DNA of 64,000 bases, taken from positions 186,001-250,000 of the forward strand of contig NZ_FYFA01000002.1 in the NCBI RefSeq assembly GCF_900188435.1. Reading direction: 5' to 3'. This document shows, piece after piece, positions 46,844 to 56,678 of the stretch. The DNA comes from Marinobacter sp. es.048. GTDB taxonomy: Bacteria; Pseudomonadota; Gammaproteobacteria; Pseudomonadales; Oleiphilaceae. Every line of letters begins with the position of its first letter. The first letter of the stretch is position 1. Under the pieces are notes generated by a model, which saw nothing but the letters and a program-made list of their open reading frames with translations, was not told where the DNA came from and made no database searches. The translations under genes were made by a program, and so were the position numbers.

Positions 46844-48560
46844 CACCAAAACGCCGGTTGTACTATGCTGGCATATGCACCAGCCGTCCTATCAGGATAT
46901 GCGTACCAATCAGTTCCTGTTCCCCTGGGTGTACCTACATACCATCAAGGATTACAGCGACATGGCCGCGCATCTGGAAGCGAATCCAGACGCGCGAGCG
47001 GTGGTCAATTTCGCGCCTGTTCTGCTTGAGCAGATCGAAACCTACCTGATCCAGATAGAGCGTTGGCGCCACGCTGCCGGAGAGATTGGTGACCCTCTGC
47101 TGTCCGCTTTGGTCGCGGAGAAACTTCCGGAAACCGGTACGCCGGCTTTTCTGGGTCTGATGGAGAAGTCCCTGCGGGCCAATCGGGAGCGGATCATCAA
47201 TCGCTATCCCGCATACGCACGGTTGGCAGAATTGGCCGAGCTTTACCGCGGGAAACCGGAACTTCAGAGGTACGTTTCCAGCCGTTTACTTTCGGATCTT
47301 CTGGTCTGGTACCACTTGGGCTGGATGGGGGAGACCATCCGCCGAAAAAGCCACTGCATTCAGAGCCTTCAGGAAAAAGGCCAAAACTTCTCGATGGATG
47401 ACCGGCGTGCATTGCTGGATGTGATTTTTGATGTGTTATCCGGCATCGGCCCCAGGTACCGTCATCTCGCCGAGAAAGGCCAGGTTGAACTCTCGGTCAG
47501 CCCCTATACCCATGCCATGCTGCCGTTGCTCATCGACCTGACGTCCGCCCGCGAGGCATTGCCAGACATCGCCTTGCCGGTTCACAGTCATTATCCGGGC
47601 GGTGAGGAACGGGCTGGCTGGCAGCTACAGCAAGCAAAAGCGGTATTTCAGAGGTTCTTCGGCGTTGATCCGACCGGTTGCTGGGCCTCGGAGGGCGGCC
47701 TCAGCCAGGCCACTCTGGGCTTGCTGGACCAACATCAGTTCCGATGGACAGCAAGCGGGGATTCCGTGGTTCACAACAGTCTTAACCGCGCCAGAGAGAC
47801 GAACCCGGAATTGTCGGATTACGGCATCCATCGGCCCTACACCTTCGGTGAATCGGCCACATCTGTGTTCTTTCGGGACGACGGCCTATCAGACCTTATC
47901 GGGTTTAGCTACGCGGACTGGCACGCCAAGGACGCCGTTGGCAACCTGGTTCACCACATGGAAAACATCGCCGGCCAGAGCAAAGGCAAAGCGCGGCCTG
48001 TGATTTCCGTGATTATGGATGGCGAGAACGCCTGGGAGTATTATCCGGAAAATGGCTTTCATTTCCTGGATGAACTCTACCGAGTACTTGCGAACCACCC
48101 CAGGCTGAAACTGACCACCTACAGCGATTTGGTTGCGAACCCGGTCACCGAGGCGGTTCATCTGCCATATCTGGTGGCCGGAAGCTGGATATACGGCACT
48201 TTTTCCACCTGGATTGGTGATCCGGACAAGAACCGCGCCTGGGATCTGCTGTGTGAAGCGAAAACCCACTTTGACCGCGTGATGGACAACGGCAGCCTCA
48301 ACTCAGAACAAAAAGAGGCCGCCATGGAACAACTGGCGATCTGTGAAGGCTCCGACTGGTTCTGGTGGTTTGGCGACTACAACCCGGCCCAGATCGTTAG
48401 CGACTTCGAGCATCTTTATCGCCGCCACCTGGTAAACCTCTATGAAATGATCGGTTACCCGGCACCGCCTTCGGTATTCCAGCAGCTAAGCCAGGGAAGT
48501 GGAGAACCGGCCCGCGGTGGCACCATGCGACCAGGACACGAGGCGGATAATCCGGCATGA
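46833..48560 (+). CDS. GH57 family glycoside hydrolase
   Basis: The 575-residue protein is a GH57 enzyme: [11 protein letters not shown] at the N-terminus is the first conserved region. The proposed nucleophile is Glu287 ([11 protein letters not shown]) and the acid Asp396 ([15 protein letters not shown]). GH57 includes alpha-amylases, 4-alpha-glucanotransferases and branching enzymes; which one this is cannot be decided from motifs alone. It overlaps glgC by 11 bases and malQ by four bases, so the three form one operon on alpha-glucan. Confidence 0.87.
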   Translation: MASDTKTPVVLCWHMHQPSYQDMRTNQFLFPWVYLHTIKDYSDMAAHLEANPDARAVVNFAPVLLEQIETYLIQIERWRHAAGEIGDPLLSALVAEKLPETGTPAFLGLMEKSLRANRERIINRYPAYARLAELAELYRGKPELQRYVSSRLLSDLLVWYHLGWMGETIRRKSHCIQSLQEKGQNFSMDDRRALLDVIFDVLSGIGPRYRHLAEKGQVELSVSPYTHAMLPLLIDLTSAREALPDIALPVHSHYPGGEERAGWQLQQAKAVFQRFFGVDPTGCWASEGGLSQATLGLLDQHQFRWTASGDSVVHNSLNRARETNPELSDYGIHRPYTFGESATSVFFRDDGLSDLIGFSYADWHAKDAVGNLVHHMENIAGQSKGKARPVISVIMDGENAWEYYPENGFHFLDELYRVLANHPRLKLTTYSDLVANPVTEAVHLPYLVAGSWIYGTFSTWIGDPDKNRAWDLLCEAKTHFDRVMDNGSLNSEQKEAAMEQLAICEGSDWFWWFGDYNPAQIVSDFEHLYRRHLVNLYEMIGYPAPPSVFQQLSQGSGEPARGGTMRPGHEADNPA

Positions 48561-50050
48561 CGTTTGCCAACGCCAACGACCTGTTCAGTGTCAGAAGGGC
48601 GGGTGTCCTTCTGCATCCAACCTGCCTGCCGGGCACCTTGGGTGTGCTGGGGGCTGGCGCGCGCCGTTTCGTCGATTTTCTGGCCGCCAGTGGTATCACC
48701 GTCTGGCAGACTCTGCCTGTCGGCCCGACACATCAGGACCTTTCCCCCTATCAGTCCCTGAGCGCTCACGCGGGCAACCAGGATTTCATCGACCTATCCG
48801 AATTGCTGCAGGCTGGCCTGCTGGCAGACACGGAGCTCACGCAGCCCATTGCCGAGTCACGCCGACAGCTACTGGGCATTGCGGCCCAACGTTTTTTCGA
48901 AGGCACAGGGGAAGCCAGGAACGGCCTTGATCTGGCCGGTTTTGAGGAATTCCGTGCAAAAAACGACTACTGGCTGGATGATTTCTGCCTTTTCTGCGCA
49001 ATCCGGGAGGTTCAGGATTCACCGGGGTGGCTTCAATGGCCAGAGCCTCTGAGAGACCGCGATCCGGCCGCACTGCAGATATTTATCGACCAGAACCAGT
49101 CACGGTTGGCCCGAATACGATTTGAGCAGTTTCTCTTTAATCATCAGTGGCAGGCACTGCGCGATTATGCGCGTGGCAAGGGAATCCTGCTGTTTGGTGA
49201 TATTCCTATTTTTGTCGCGCACGACAGCTCTGATGTCTGGGCCAATCGACATCTGTTCAAGCTGGACGAGCGGGGCGGTCCGACAGTCGTTGCCGGTGTC
49301 CCGCCGGATTACTTTTCCGTCGATGGACAGCACTGGGGAAACCCGCTCTACAACTGGCAGGCGATGGCTGTAGATGAATACAAGTGGTGGTTGGAAAGGC
49401 TCGAGAGCCAGCGCCATCTTTTTGATCTGATCCGGATTGATCATTTTCGCGGACTTCAGGCTTACTGGGAAATTCCCGCCGAGACGCCGGCACCAAGAAA
49501 TGGCTATTGGGTCTCGGGACCCGCGGATCATTTTCTCCAGGCCTGCTTCAATCGGTTCCCGGATTTGCCATTGGTGGCCGAAAATCTGGGCATCATCAGT
49601 GACGATGTGGAAGAACTTCGTCAACGATTCCAGCTGCCGGGAATGACGGTAATGCAGTTTGGTTTCGACGGCAGCCCCAACAATCCACACCTGCTGCACA
49701 ACCATCATACCCGGGATCTTGTGTACACCGGCACTCACGACAATGACACCACGTTGGGCTGGTACCGAAGCCTGGACGATCATACCCGGCGCTATGTGAA
49801 TGAATACCTGGGAACCAACGGTGACGGTATGCCGTGGCCCGTTATTGAGGCTGCTTTCCGTTCCGTTTGCTCTCTGGCTGTTGTCCCCATGCAGGATTTC
49901 CTCGGGCTGGGAACAGAGGCACGATTCAACACGCCCGGCACCATTACAAATAACTGGATTTGGCAACTGAACTGGAATTTTTCTGAGGAAGACCTGTCGA
50001 AAACTATCGCTGACGCAGTAAAGCGACATGGGCGCCTACCCCAGGACTGA
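48557..50050 (+). CDS. malQ: 4-alpha-glucanotransferase (amylomaltase)
   Basis: The 497-residue GH77 enzyme transfers alpha-1,4-glucan segments between chains. The N-terminal RRAGVLLHPTCLPG and the catalytic residues Asp295 (RIDHFRG, nucleophile), Glu342 (VAENLG, acid/base) and Asp395 (GTHDNDTTLGW, transition-state stabiliser) are all present. It overlaps the GH57 gene by four bases (ATGA). It likely rebuilds short maltodextrins left by the two phosphorylases. Confidence 0.95.
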   Translation: MTFANANDLFSVRRAGVLLHPTCLPGTLGVLGAGARRFVDFLAASGITVWQTLPVGPTHQDLSPYQSLSAHAGNQDFIDLSELLQAGLLADTELTQPIAESRRQLLGIAAQRFFEGTGEARNGLDLAGFEEFRAKNDYWLDDFCLFCAIREVQDSPGWLQWPEPLRDRDPAALQIFIDQNQSRLARIRFEQFLFNHQWQALRDYARGKGILLFGDIPIFVAHDSSDVWANRHLFKLDERGGPTVVAGVPPDYFSVDGQHWGNPLYNWQAMAVDEYKWWLERLESQRHLFDLIRIDHFRGLQAYWEIPAETPAPRNGYWVSGPADHFLQACFNRFPDLPLVAENLGIISDDVEELRQRFQLPGMTVMQFGFDGSPNNPHLLHNHHTRDLVYTGTHDNDTTLGWYRSLDDHTRRYVNEYLGTNGDGMPWPVIEAAFRSVCSLAVVPMQDFLGLGTEARFNTPGTITNNWIWQLNWNFSEEDLSKTIADAVKRHGRLPQD

Positions 50051-50150
50051 CCATTTTTTGATCAGCATCAACGAAGCGCTCCCAAATCTTCGATATAAAA
50101 CACAGGCAGTATCAACAATTGGCGTTCTGGATGAGTCACAGGGGGGAAAC

Positions 50151-50513
50151 ATGGAACACAGACTCAGTAAACGCGTAGCGGGAAAGCTCGGCCTGTTGGT
50201 ATACAAACGCGGGATGCCGGTGGCAACCGGACAGATCCGCGATGCTTCCAAACGTGGGCTGTTCATTGCCACAGACTACACCGACGTTCAGTTAAACCAG
50301 ACCGTAGAACTGGAATTCCGTTTTCCGGACACCCAGGAAAAGCAGTTTCGTCGCCTCAAGGCCCACGTGGTCCGAAAGTCAGACAATGGATTGGGTGTCG
50401 ACTTTGAAGGGATTGAGAACGACAGTTTCACCATCTCTTCATTGGTTCACTGGCTGAAAAACCATCATATGCCCGTCAACTATTTCCCGGCTCGCCGGCA
50501 GCAAGCCTATTAA
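50151..50513 (+). CDS. PilZ domain protein
   Basis: This 120-residue protein is a single PilZ-like domain: MEHRLSKRVAGKLGLLVY provides the N-terminal basic motif, GQIRDASKRGLFIATD the [D/N]xSxxG-like region and LGVDFEGIEN the strand that closes the barrel. PilZ domains bind cyclic-di-GMP, but the first Arg pair is RLSKR, so binding is plausible. GGGGGGAAAC precedes the ATG. It sits between malQ and the SDR gene on the same strand and may link storage or surface behaviour to c-di-GMP. Confidence 0.75.
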   Translation: MEHRLSKRVAGKLGLLVYKRGMPVATGQIRDASKRGLFIATDYTDVQLNQTVELEFRFPDTQEKQFRRLKAHVVRKSDNGLGVDFEGIENDSFTISSLVHWLKNHHMPVNYFPARRQQAY

Positions 50514-50533
50514 ATTGGTCAGGGAGATCTTTC

Positions 50534-51304
50534 ATGGAACGACTCAAGGGTAAGGTTGCTGTCATAACGGGTGGCTCCGTAGGCATCGGAGCTGCAACCG
50601 CAACCCGTATGGCGGAAGAGGGCGCTGCCGTCGCCATACTGGATGTTCAGGACTCCGCAGGTAAAACTCTCGCAAAAGAGCTCGCAGACCTTGGGCTCAA
50701 GGCCGATTATTGGCACTGTGATGTAAGTAAGGAGCAAGAGGTAAAACGGGTACTGGACGACGTTGCCAAAACCTTCGGAAACGTGACAGTACTGGTCAAC
50801 AACGCCGGTATCGCGGGTGCCAACAAGCCCACCCATGAGCTGACCGAGAAAGAGTGGGATCACGTGCAGACTGTGAACGTGAAAGGTGTGTTTTTCTGCA
50901 CCAAGCATGCCATTCCCCACATGAAAAAGGCGGGGGTTGGCAGCATTATCAACCTGTCGTCGATCTACGGCCTGGTGAGCGCGCCTGATATCCCGCCATA
51001 TCACGCGTCCAAAGGCGCCGTGCGACTGATGTCCAAAACCGACGCTCTTTTTTATGCCACTGAAAACATTCGCTGCAACTCCATCCATCCCGGATTTATC
51101 TGGACCCCGTTGGTTGAGGCTCACCTTAAAACCACCGGGCAAGACCCTGAAGAAGCCAGAAAAGCAACGGCGGCGATGCATCCGGTGGGTCACATGGGCG
51201 AACCGGACGATATTGCCTGGGGTGCCGTCTATCTTGCCTCGGACGAGTCCAAGTTTGTGACTGGCAGTGAACTGGTGATTGATGGCGGTTATACCGCTCG
51301 CTGA
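50534..51304 (+). CDS. Short-chain dehydrogenase/reductase
   Basis: The 256-residue classical SDR has TGGSVGIG near residue 12 for NAD(P), NNAGIAG, catalytic Ser/Tyr/Lys in SSIYGLVSAPDIPPYHASKGA and a WTPLVEAH loop. The aspartate at the end of the second strand (AILDVQDS) suggests NAD. Substrate is unknown; glucose or a small alcohol is possible from the neighbourhood. GGGAGATC precedes the ATG. It lies between the PilZ gene and the second phosphorylase. Confidence 0.87.
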   Translation: MERLKGKVAVITGGSVGIGAATATRMAEEGAAVAILDVQDSAGKTLAKELADLGLKADYWHCDVSKEQEVKRVLDDVAKTFGNVTVLVNNAGIAGANKPTHELTEKEWDHVQTVNVKGVFFCTKHAIPHMKKAGVGSIINLSSIYGLVSAPDIPPYHASKGAVRLMSKTDALFYATENIRCNSIHPGFIWTPLVEAHLKTTGQDPEEARKATAAMHPVGHMGEPDDIAWGAVYLASDESKFVTGSELVIDGGYTAR

Positions 51305-51334
51305 TATCCCGACCAACCTGAGCGGAGCTCGAAT

Positions 51335-53869
51335 TTGACGCTGGCAGCCTATACCCCGCGGTTCATGCCGGAATCCCTGAACGGACTGTTTCAGCTGGCA
51401 TTGGACCTGCGATGGACGTGGCACCATGGCACCGATGATCTTTGGCGTGCCCTTGATGCAGAAATCTGGGACACCACCCGCAACGCCTGGCTGGTGTTGA
51501 ACAGTGTATCTGGCGACAGGCTGGAAGAGCTTGCCACAGATCCTGAATTCCAGCAGCGCTACCGTAATCAGATGTCGGCCCATGGTGAGTTTATCCGGGC
51601 CGACACCTGGTATTCCTCGGAGTGTCCGGGAAACATGGCCGAAGGCATTGCCTATTTCTGCATGGAATACGGACTGAGCGAATCTCTCCCGCTATACAGC
51701 GGTGGACTCGGCGTACTGGCCGGGGATTTCCTCAAGGCGTCGAGTGATCTGGGTGTCCCCGTGATGGCCGTAGGCCTGCTTTACCAGCAGGGCTATTTCC
51801 GTCAGGCCATCAGTACCGATGGCAAACAGCTGGAATTCTACCCTTATAACGACCCGACGATGCTACCGGTTTCTCCCCTGAGGGACGAAGAAGGCCAGTG
51901 GGTGAGGGTGGTTGTACCTTTCCCCGGGCGACACGTGCGCCTTCGCGCCTGGAAAGCACAGGTGGGCCGTTGCGAATTGCTACTGCTTGATAGCAACGAC
52001 CCGCGCAATGAACCCGGCGACCGGGGGATCACCAGTGAGCTTTACACCGGCGATCCGGAAAAGCGCCTGCAACAGGAAATGGTGCTGGGAATTGGGGGCT
52101 GGCGTCTGCTTGAACAGTTGGGCCGAAAACCCGCTCTCTGCCATCTCAATGAGGGGCATTGCGCGCTCGCACTGATTGAGCGTGCTTTCAGCTGGCAGGA
52201 CCAATACGACAGCGATTTTCAGGTTGCCCGTACCGCAACGAGAGCAACCAATCTCTTTACCACGCACACCTCGGTGGCCTCCGGCTTTGACCATTTTTCC
52301 CGATCCCTACTGCGCTTGTATCTGGCGCCATGGCTTGATGGACGCGACCTGGATGTCGACCAGTTGATGGCCTTGGGAACTGAAAGCACCGAAACAGGTG
52401 ATGAAACAGGATCCCCAAAGCTCAACATGGCCCTGCTCGCGCTGAACATGAGCGGACGTTTTAATGGCGTCAGCCGTATCCACCAAAAGGTTACCCAGAC
52501 CATTTTTCAGCCCTTCTTTCCCCGCTGGCCCGCCGAGGATATCCCCGCAGACTATGTGACCAATGGTATCCACACGCCCAGCTGGGATTCACCGGAATCT
52601 GACGCTATCTGGACCCAGGCCTGCGGCAAGGACCGCTGGCGCAGGCCACTTCAGAAATCCTGCCCCATGACGGAAATCACCGATGAGGCCTTATGGGAAA
52701 TGAGGCGCCTGCAGCGAACCCGACTGATCAGTTATCTGCGCCGACGGCTCTCAAGCCAGCACTGTGAGCAAAACCCGGGCTTTGACCATTCTGCCGCCTG
52801 TGGGCTGCTACTGGATCATGAAACCCTGACTCTGGGCTTTGCCCGGCGCTTTACCGAATACAAACGACCAGACCTGCTACTCAAGGACCAGGATCGACTG
52901 CTCAAGCTCCTGGCAAGCCGTGACCGCCCTCTGCAAATTGTCCTTGCCGGCAAGGCTCATCCCTATGATCTGCCCGGAAAGGACATCATCCGTCAGTGGA
53001 AAGCCTTTTCCCGCCGACCGGATGTAGAAGGCAAGGTCGTGTTCATTGAAGATTATGATCTGGGTGTGGCCAACCAGTTGATCCAGGGTGTAGACGTCTG
53101 GCTGAACTGCCCGAGACATCCATGGGAAGCCTGTGGCACAAGTGGCATGAAGGTGCTGGTGAATGGAGGTTTGAACCTGTCCCAATACGACGGCTGGTGG
53201 GCGGAGGCCTGGAACCAGGATGTGGGCTGGGCCATTCGCCCCGGCGCAACCTTTGATGAACTGAGCTGCTCAAACAACCATGACCACGACCTTTCTGACA
53301 TGAATGAGCTGTTTGATCTTCTGGAAAATGAGGTGATCCCGGGCTTCTACGACGTAGATAACGACGGTATCCCCCGCAAATGGCTGAGACGGATACGTGC
53401 CAGCATGGACCAGCTGACGGCGGCGTACTCTGCCAATCGAATGGTGCGTGAGTACGTGGAACAGTTCTACCTGCCCATGGCTGATAAAGGCGGCAAACGC
53501 ACGCGGGAAACCTCGAAGGAACTGTTGGACGAATACAACACAATAACGCGGCATTGGCCGCGACTGAGATTTAACAGCTTCAATACCACCGAATCATCAG
53601 AAGGCCAAACCTGCACGGTGGAAGTCTATCTGGATGGAATCGACGAACAGCGGATTACGGTGGAGCTGGTGGCGGAAAAATCAGCGTATGGGCCGAGAAC
53701 CGTAGCAGCCATGGAAATGAGGCACCCGCTCAGTGGTTCTGCCCACACCTATCTATACGAATGCACGGTGCCTTCAAGACCGGAAGGGCACTATACCCCT
53801 CGGCTTCGCGTGTGTGATGATCGGCTGAACCTGCCACTGGAGAATCCCGCCATACTCTGGCTCAAGTAA
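51335..53869 (+). CDS. Alpha-glucan phosphorylase (second copy)
   Basis: This 844-residue GT35 phosphorylase is a divergent relative of the one at 39440-41995. It has ALDLRWTWHHGTDDLWRALD at the N-terminus, AYFCMEYGLSESLPLYSGGLGVLAGDFLKASSDLGVPV, and the pyridoxal-phosphate Lys at K606 in CGTSGMKVLVNGGLNLSQYDGWW. It should release glucose-1-phosphate, perhaps with a different chain-length preference. The start is TTG 51335 with GGAG eight bases upstream. It ends three bases before the convergent trkH stop. Confidence 0.9.
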   Translation: MTLAAYTPRFMPESLNGLFQLALDLRWTWHHGTDDLWRALDAEIWDTTRNAWLVLNSVSGDRLEELATDPEFQQRYRNQMSAHGEFIRADTWYSSECPGNMAEGIAYFCMEYGLSESLPLYSGGLGVLAGDFLKASSDLGVPVMAVGLLYQQGYFRQAISTDGKQLEFYPYNDPTMLPVSPLRDEEGQWVRVVVPFPGRHVRLRAWKAQVGRCELLLLDSNDPRNEPGDRGITSELYTGDPEKRLQQEMVLGIGGWRLLEQLGRKPALCHLNEGHCALALIERAFSWQDQYDSDFQVARTATRATNLFTTHTSVASGFDHFSRSLLRLYLAPWLDGRDLDVDQLMALGTESTETGDETGSPKLNMALLALNMSGRFNGVSRIHQKVTQTIFQPFFPRWPAEDIPADYVTNGIHTPSWDSPESDAIWTQACGKDRWRRPLQKSCPMTEITDEALWEMRRLQRTRLISYLRRRLSSQHCEQNPGFDHSAACGLLLDHETLTLGFARRFTEYKRPDLLLKDQDRLLKLLASRDRPLQIVLAGKAHPYDLPGKDIIRQWKAFSRRPDVEGKVVFIEDYDLGVANQLIQGVDVWLNCPRHPWEACGTSGMKVLVNGGLNLSQYDGWWAEAWNQDVGWAIRPGATFDELSCSNNHDHDLSDMNELFDLLENEVIPGFYDVDNDGIPRKWLRRIRASMDQLTAAYSANRMVREYVEQFYLPMADKGGKRTRETSKELLDEYNTITRHWPRLRFNSFNTTESSEGQTCTVEVYLDGIDEQRITVELVAEKSAYGPRTVAAMEMRHPLSGSAHTYLYECTVPSRPEGHYTPRLRVCDDRLNLPLENPAILWLK

Positions 53870-53872
53870 TCC

Positions 53873-55390
53873 TCAGCTTCGCCAGAACGCCGGCGAAAGA
53901 ACGATCACGACGCTCAGGATTTCCAGACGCCCCATCAACATACCCACCGAAAGTACCCATTTTGCGGCATCAGGCAGGGGCCCGAAGTTCCCTGCAGGGC
54001 CGATGATGTCACCCAGACCTGGGCCGACGTTGGTCAGCGAGGTGAGGGCGCCTGAAAGCGCTGTCACGAAATCCAGCTGCATCGCAGCCAGCGCAACGGT
54101 GATCAGCAACAGGCAAAGCAGAAAAATAAACGTGTAGGCGATCATCGAGGAGATAATCTCATCACTCACGGCCCGGCCATTGTAATTTCGGGTGAACACG
54201 GCGCGGGGGTGCAGCAAACGCATCAACTGCTCGCGCAGAACAATCAACGACAGCTGGAACCGGAAAATCTTCATACCACCAGCGGTAGATCCGGAACACC
54301 CGCCCACAAACATCAGAAAGAAGAACAGTACAAACGCCAGCGGCCCCCACGCCGAATAGTCCTCGGAAGCATAACCGGTGGTGGTTACCACGGACGTCAC
54401 GTTAAACAGAGTGGCTGCGTAGTTGTGAACGGGATCAAACGGAACGGGAGAAACCATCCAGCGGTAGAGCGTCAGTAAAAGAGGCACGAAAAACAGGATC
54501 GCCAGGAACAGACGGACCTGCTGGTCCCGGAGCAGAACACCGTGCTGGCCGTGAAGCTCCCGGACAAACAGGAAGAACGGCAGGCTGCCGATGATCATGA
54601 AAAAGGTGGCTTCCATGAGGATCAGATCATTGAACTTGCCCATGGACAGATCCGAGGTGGAAAAGCCACCGGTGGCGATGCTGGTAAGGCCATGGTTAAA
54701 GGCATCGAACAGGGTCATGCCGGACAGCCAATAGGTCGTCACAGCAATGATCGAAAACCCGACATAAACCAGCAAAAGACCCCGGCTGAGGGTTTTCATC
54801 CTTGGCAGGGCCTTGTCTGTCCATTCTGACGACTCTGTGGCGAACAGCCGCATGCCGCCCACTCGGAGAAAAGGCAGCACAGCAACGAACATACCGATAA
54901 TCCCGATACCTCCAATCCATTGCAGGATTGAGCGCCAGATCAACAGATCGTGGTCCATATCATCCAGGCCACTCAACACGGTCGCACCGGTCGTTGTAAT
55001 TCCTGAAGTACCCTCAAAGAATGCATCCGCTGCAGAAATGCCGAGGTCACTCAGGTAGAACGGCAGAGCGGAAAACAACGCGATAATGAACCAGGACGAT
55101 ACCGTGAGGACAAACATGAACCGGGGCTTCAAATCCCGCGGCTTGCGATAGGTAGCGGCCATGCCCAGGATGCCAAGACCGCAGGCAATAGCGGCTGATT
55201 CCGCAAACGCCATGGCATTCGGCGTTTCGGAGCCCGCAAGTAGAATGACAGGCAAAGTCATGAAAATGCTCAGAAGCACAAACATGACGCTGACAATGAA
55301 AATGACGGGGTAGAGATTTCTCAATGGATGCTCGAGCCAGCTGATACCGGGAGACGGCGTCAGAATACCTGTGGGTTCCGGCTTCCGCAA
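53873..55390 (-). CDS. trkH: Trk potassium uptake protein, TrkH family
   Basis: The 505-residue membrane protein has the repeated K+-selectivity loops of TrkH: FFEGTSGITTTGATVL, GLTSIATGGFST, TLFNVTSVVTTTGYAS and ALTSLTNVGPGLGDI. Each has the conserved Gly of the filter. It takes up K+ together with the regulatory TrkA protein, which is not encoded here. The start is TTG 55390, with weak ribosome-site support. It is divergent from the outer-membrane protein gene. Confidence 0.93.
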   Translation of the reverse strand: MRKPEPTGILTPSPGISWLEHPLRNLYPVIFIVSVMFVLLSIFMTLPVILLAGSETPNAMAFAESAAIACGLGILGMAATYRKPRDLKPRFMFVLTVSSWFIIALFSALPFYLSDLGISAADAFFEGTSGITTTGATVLSGLDDMDHDLLIWRSILQWIGGIGIIGMFVAVLPFLRVGGMRLFATESSEWTDKALPRMKTLSRGLLLVYVGFSIIAVTTYWLSGMTLFDAFNHGLTSIATGGFSTSDLSMGKFNDLILMEATFFMIIGSLPFFLFVRELHGQHGVLLRDQQVRLFLAILFFVPLLLTLYRWMVSPVPFDPVHNYAATLFNVTSVVTTTGYASEDYSAWGPLAFVLFFFLMFVGGCSGSTAGGMKIFRFQLSLIVLREQLMRLLHPRAVFTRNYNGRAVSDEIISSMIAYTFIFLLCLLLITVALAAMQLDFVTALSGALTSLTNVGPGLGDIIGPAGNFGPLPDAAKWVLSVGMLMGRLEILSVVIVLSPAFWRS

Positions 55391-55536
55391 GGTAACACCG
55401 CGCGGATGCTAAAATTACCGGCGAATTAAATCGGTGTAAATAACGCGTAAATGCGGATCTTTCTGATGGTAAAACGCGTGAGCCTGATGCAAGTTCAGTG
55501 TTGTACACCGAATGATTCGGTTAAGGAGATATCAAG

Positions 55537-56079
55537 ATGAAACACGTACGTTCAATTGCCGTTGTTTTCGCCACAGGCCTGGCTGCTGCCGGTACCGCGT
55601 CTGCTCAGGACATGTACAAATCTGGCGTTGGGGGGCTTTATACGGGCCTGAACTACACCTTTATGAACCTTGAAAGCGGTAATGCGGACGCCGATGTAGG
55701 CACTCTGTCTGCCAAGGTAGGCGTGATGGCGACGCCATACCTGGGCATCGAAGCCCGGGGCGGTTTCGGGGTAGATGATGAGCGTATCGGCGGAGTCGAT
55801 TACTCCCTAGACAACTTCTTTGGTGGTTACGCCACGTTCAATCTGGCCAACGAATCGCCGATTACGCCCTACGCCATTCTCGGCTTTACCCGGGTTGAAA
55901 TCGAAGCCTCTTCTTTCCTGGGCACAGCGACCGAGGATGAAACGGACGTGTCCTATGGCATCGGCATGAATATGGAATTTGCGCCGAACCTGTCCGGCAA
56001 CCTCGAATACATGCGTTACTATGAAGACAGCGATGCCGAAATCGATGGTCTGGGTGTCGGCATTCAGTTCAACTTCTGA
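55537..56079 (+). CDS. Outer membrane beta-barrel protein
   Basis: The 180-residue protein has a signal peptide (AAAGTASAQ, cut near residue 24) and an alternating strand pattern (LYTGLNYTFMNLE, LGIEARGGFGVD, AYGNATF-like strands), ending GVGIQFNF with the terminal Phe that directs outer-membrane barrels to assembly. Length fits an eight-strand OmpA-like or OprG-like barrel. No function is known. AAGGAGATATC precedes the ATG. Confidence 0.82.
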   Translation: MKHVRSIAVVFATGLAAAGTASAQDMYKSGVGGLYTGLNYTFMNLESGNADADVGTLSAKVGVMATPYLGIEARGGFGVDDERIGGVDYSLDNFFGGYATFNLANESPITPYAILGFTRVEIEASSFLGTATEDETDVSYGIGMNMEFAPNLSGNLEYMRYYEDSDAEIDGLGVGIQFNF

Positions 56080-56102
56080 AACCGGATCACCGGGGAGACT
56101 GC

Positions 56103-56678
56103 TTGAATCACCTGGCTCATGTATTTCTCGCGCCGGACTCGCCCGAAGCCCGGGTGGGTAGTATCCTCGGTGACTTTACCCGGGGTGTCGATCTCTCGAC
56201 ACTCCCGGCTACGGTGAAGCAGGGCGTTCGCCATCACCGGGCGGTCGACAGCTTTACCGACCAGCATCCCGATGTACTTGCCAGCAAGCAGGTGTTCTCC
56301 CCTCAGCGACGGCGATTTGCCGGCGTCGCACTCGACATCCTTTATGATCACTTTTTGCTCAAACACTGGGATCGGTTTAGTGCTATTGATCAGGATGCTT
56401 TTATCCTCCGTATTTACAGCGAGTTGAAAAAAAACGAACACCTGATGCCAGACCCAATGGCCCGGGTTACACGCCGGATGGTCTGGAACGACTGGTTCGG
56501 AGCCTATCAGGATCTTGAGAATATAGGCTACGCGCTGGACCGTGTTGCGGGGCGTATACGCTTCAGAAACGACTTCACGGGCATGATCACAGAAATTCGC
56601 GCAAACCAGGACGAACTGGAGAAGAAATTTTTGTCTTTTTTTCCAGAATTACAGGAATTTGCAGGAGGTATTGAATGA
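56103..56678 (+). CDS. ACP phosphodiesterase (AcpH-like)
   Basis: The 191-residue protein has the AcpH pattern: MNHLAHVFLAPDSPEARVGSILGDFTRGV, GVRHHRAVDSFTDQHP and DILYDHFLLKHWDRF with several His/Asp pairs that suit a metal site. The family removes 4'-phosphopantetheine from acyl carrier protein. The start is TTG 56103 with GGGGAG upstream. The next gene overlaps it by four bases. Confidence 0.85.
   Translation: MNHLAHVFLAPDSPEARVGSILGDFTRGVDLSTLPATVKQGVRHHRAVDSFTDQHPDVLASKQVFSPQRRRFAGVALDILYDHFLLKHWDRFSAIDQDAFILRIYSELKKNEHLMPDPMARVTRRMVWNDWFGAYQDLENIGYALDRVAGRIRFRNDFTGMITEIRANQDELEKKFLSFFPELQEFAGGIE

Noticed and set aside
47808..47825. An 18-base match to the REP-like repeat at 3172-3189, inside the GH57 gene
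   Set aside because: It is only half of one arm, lies in a conserved coding frame, and has no hairpin partner; treated as chance.
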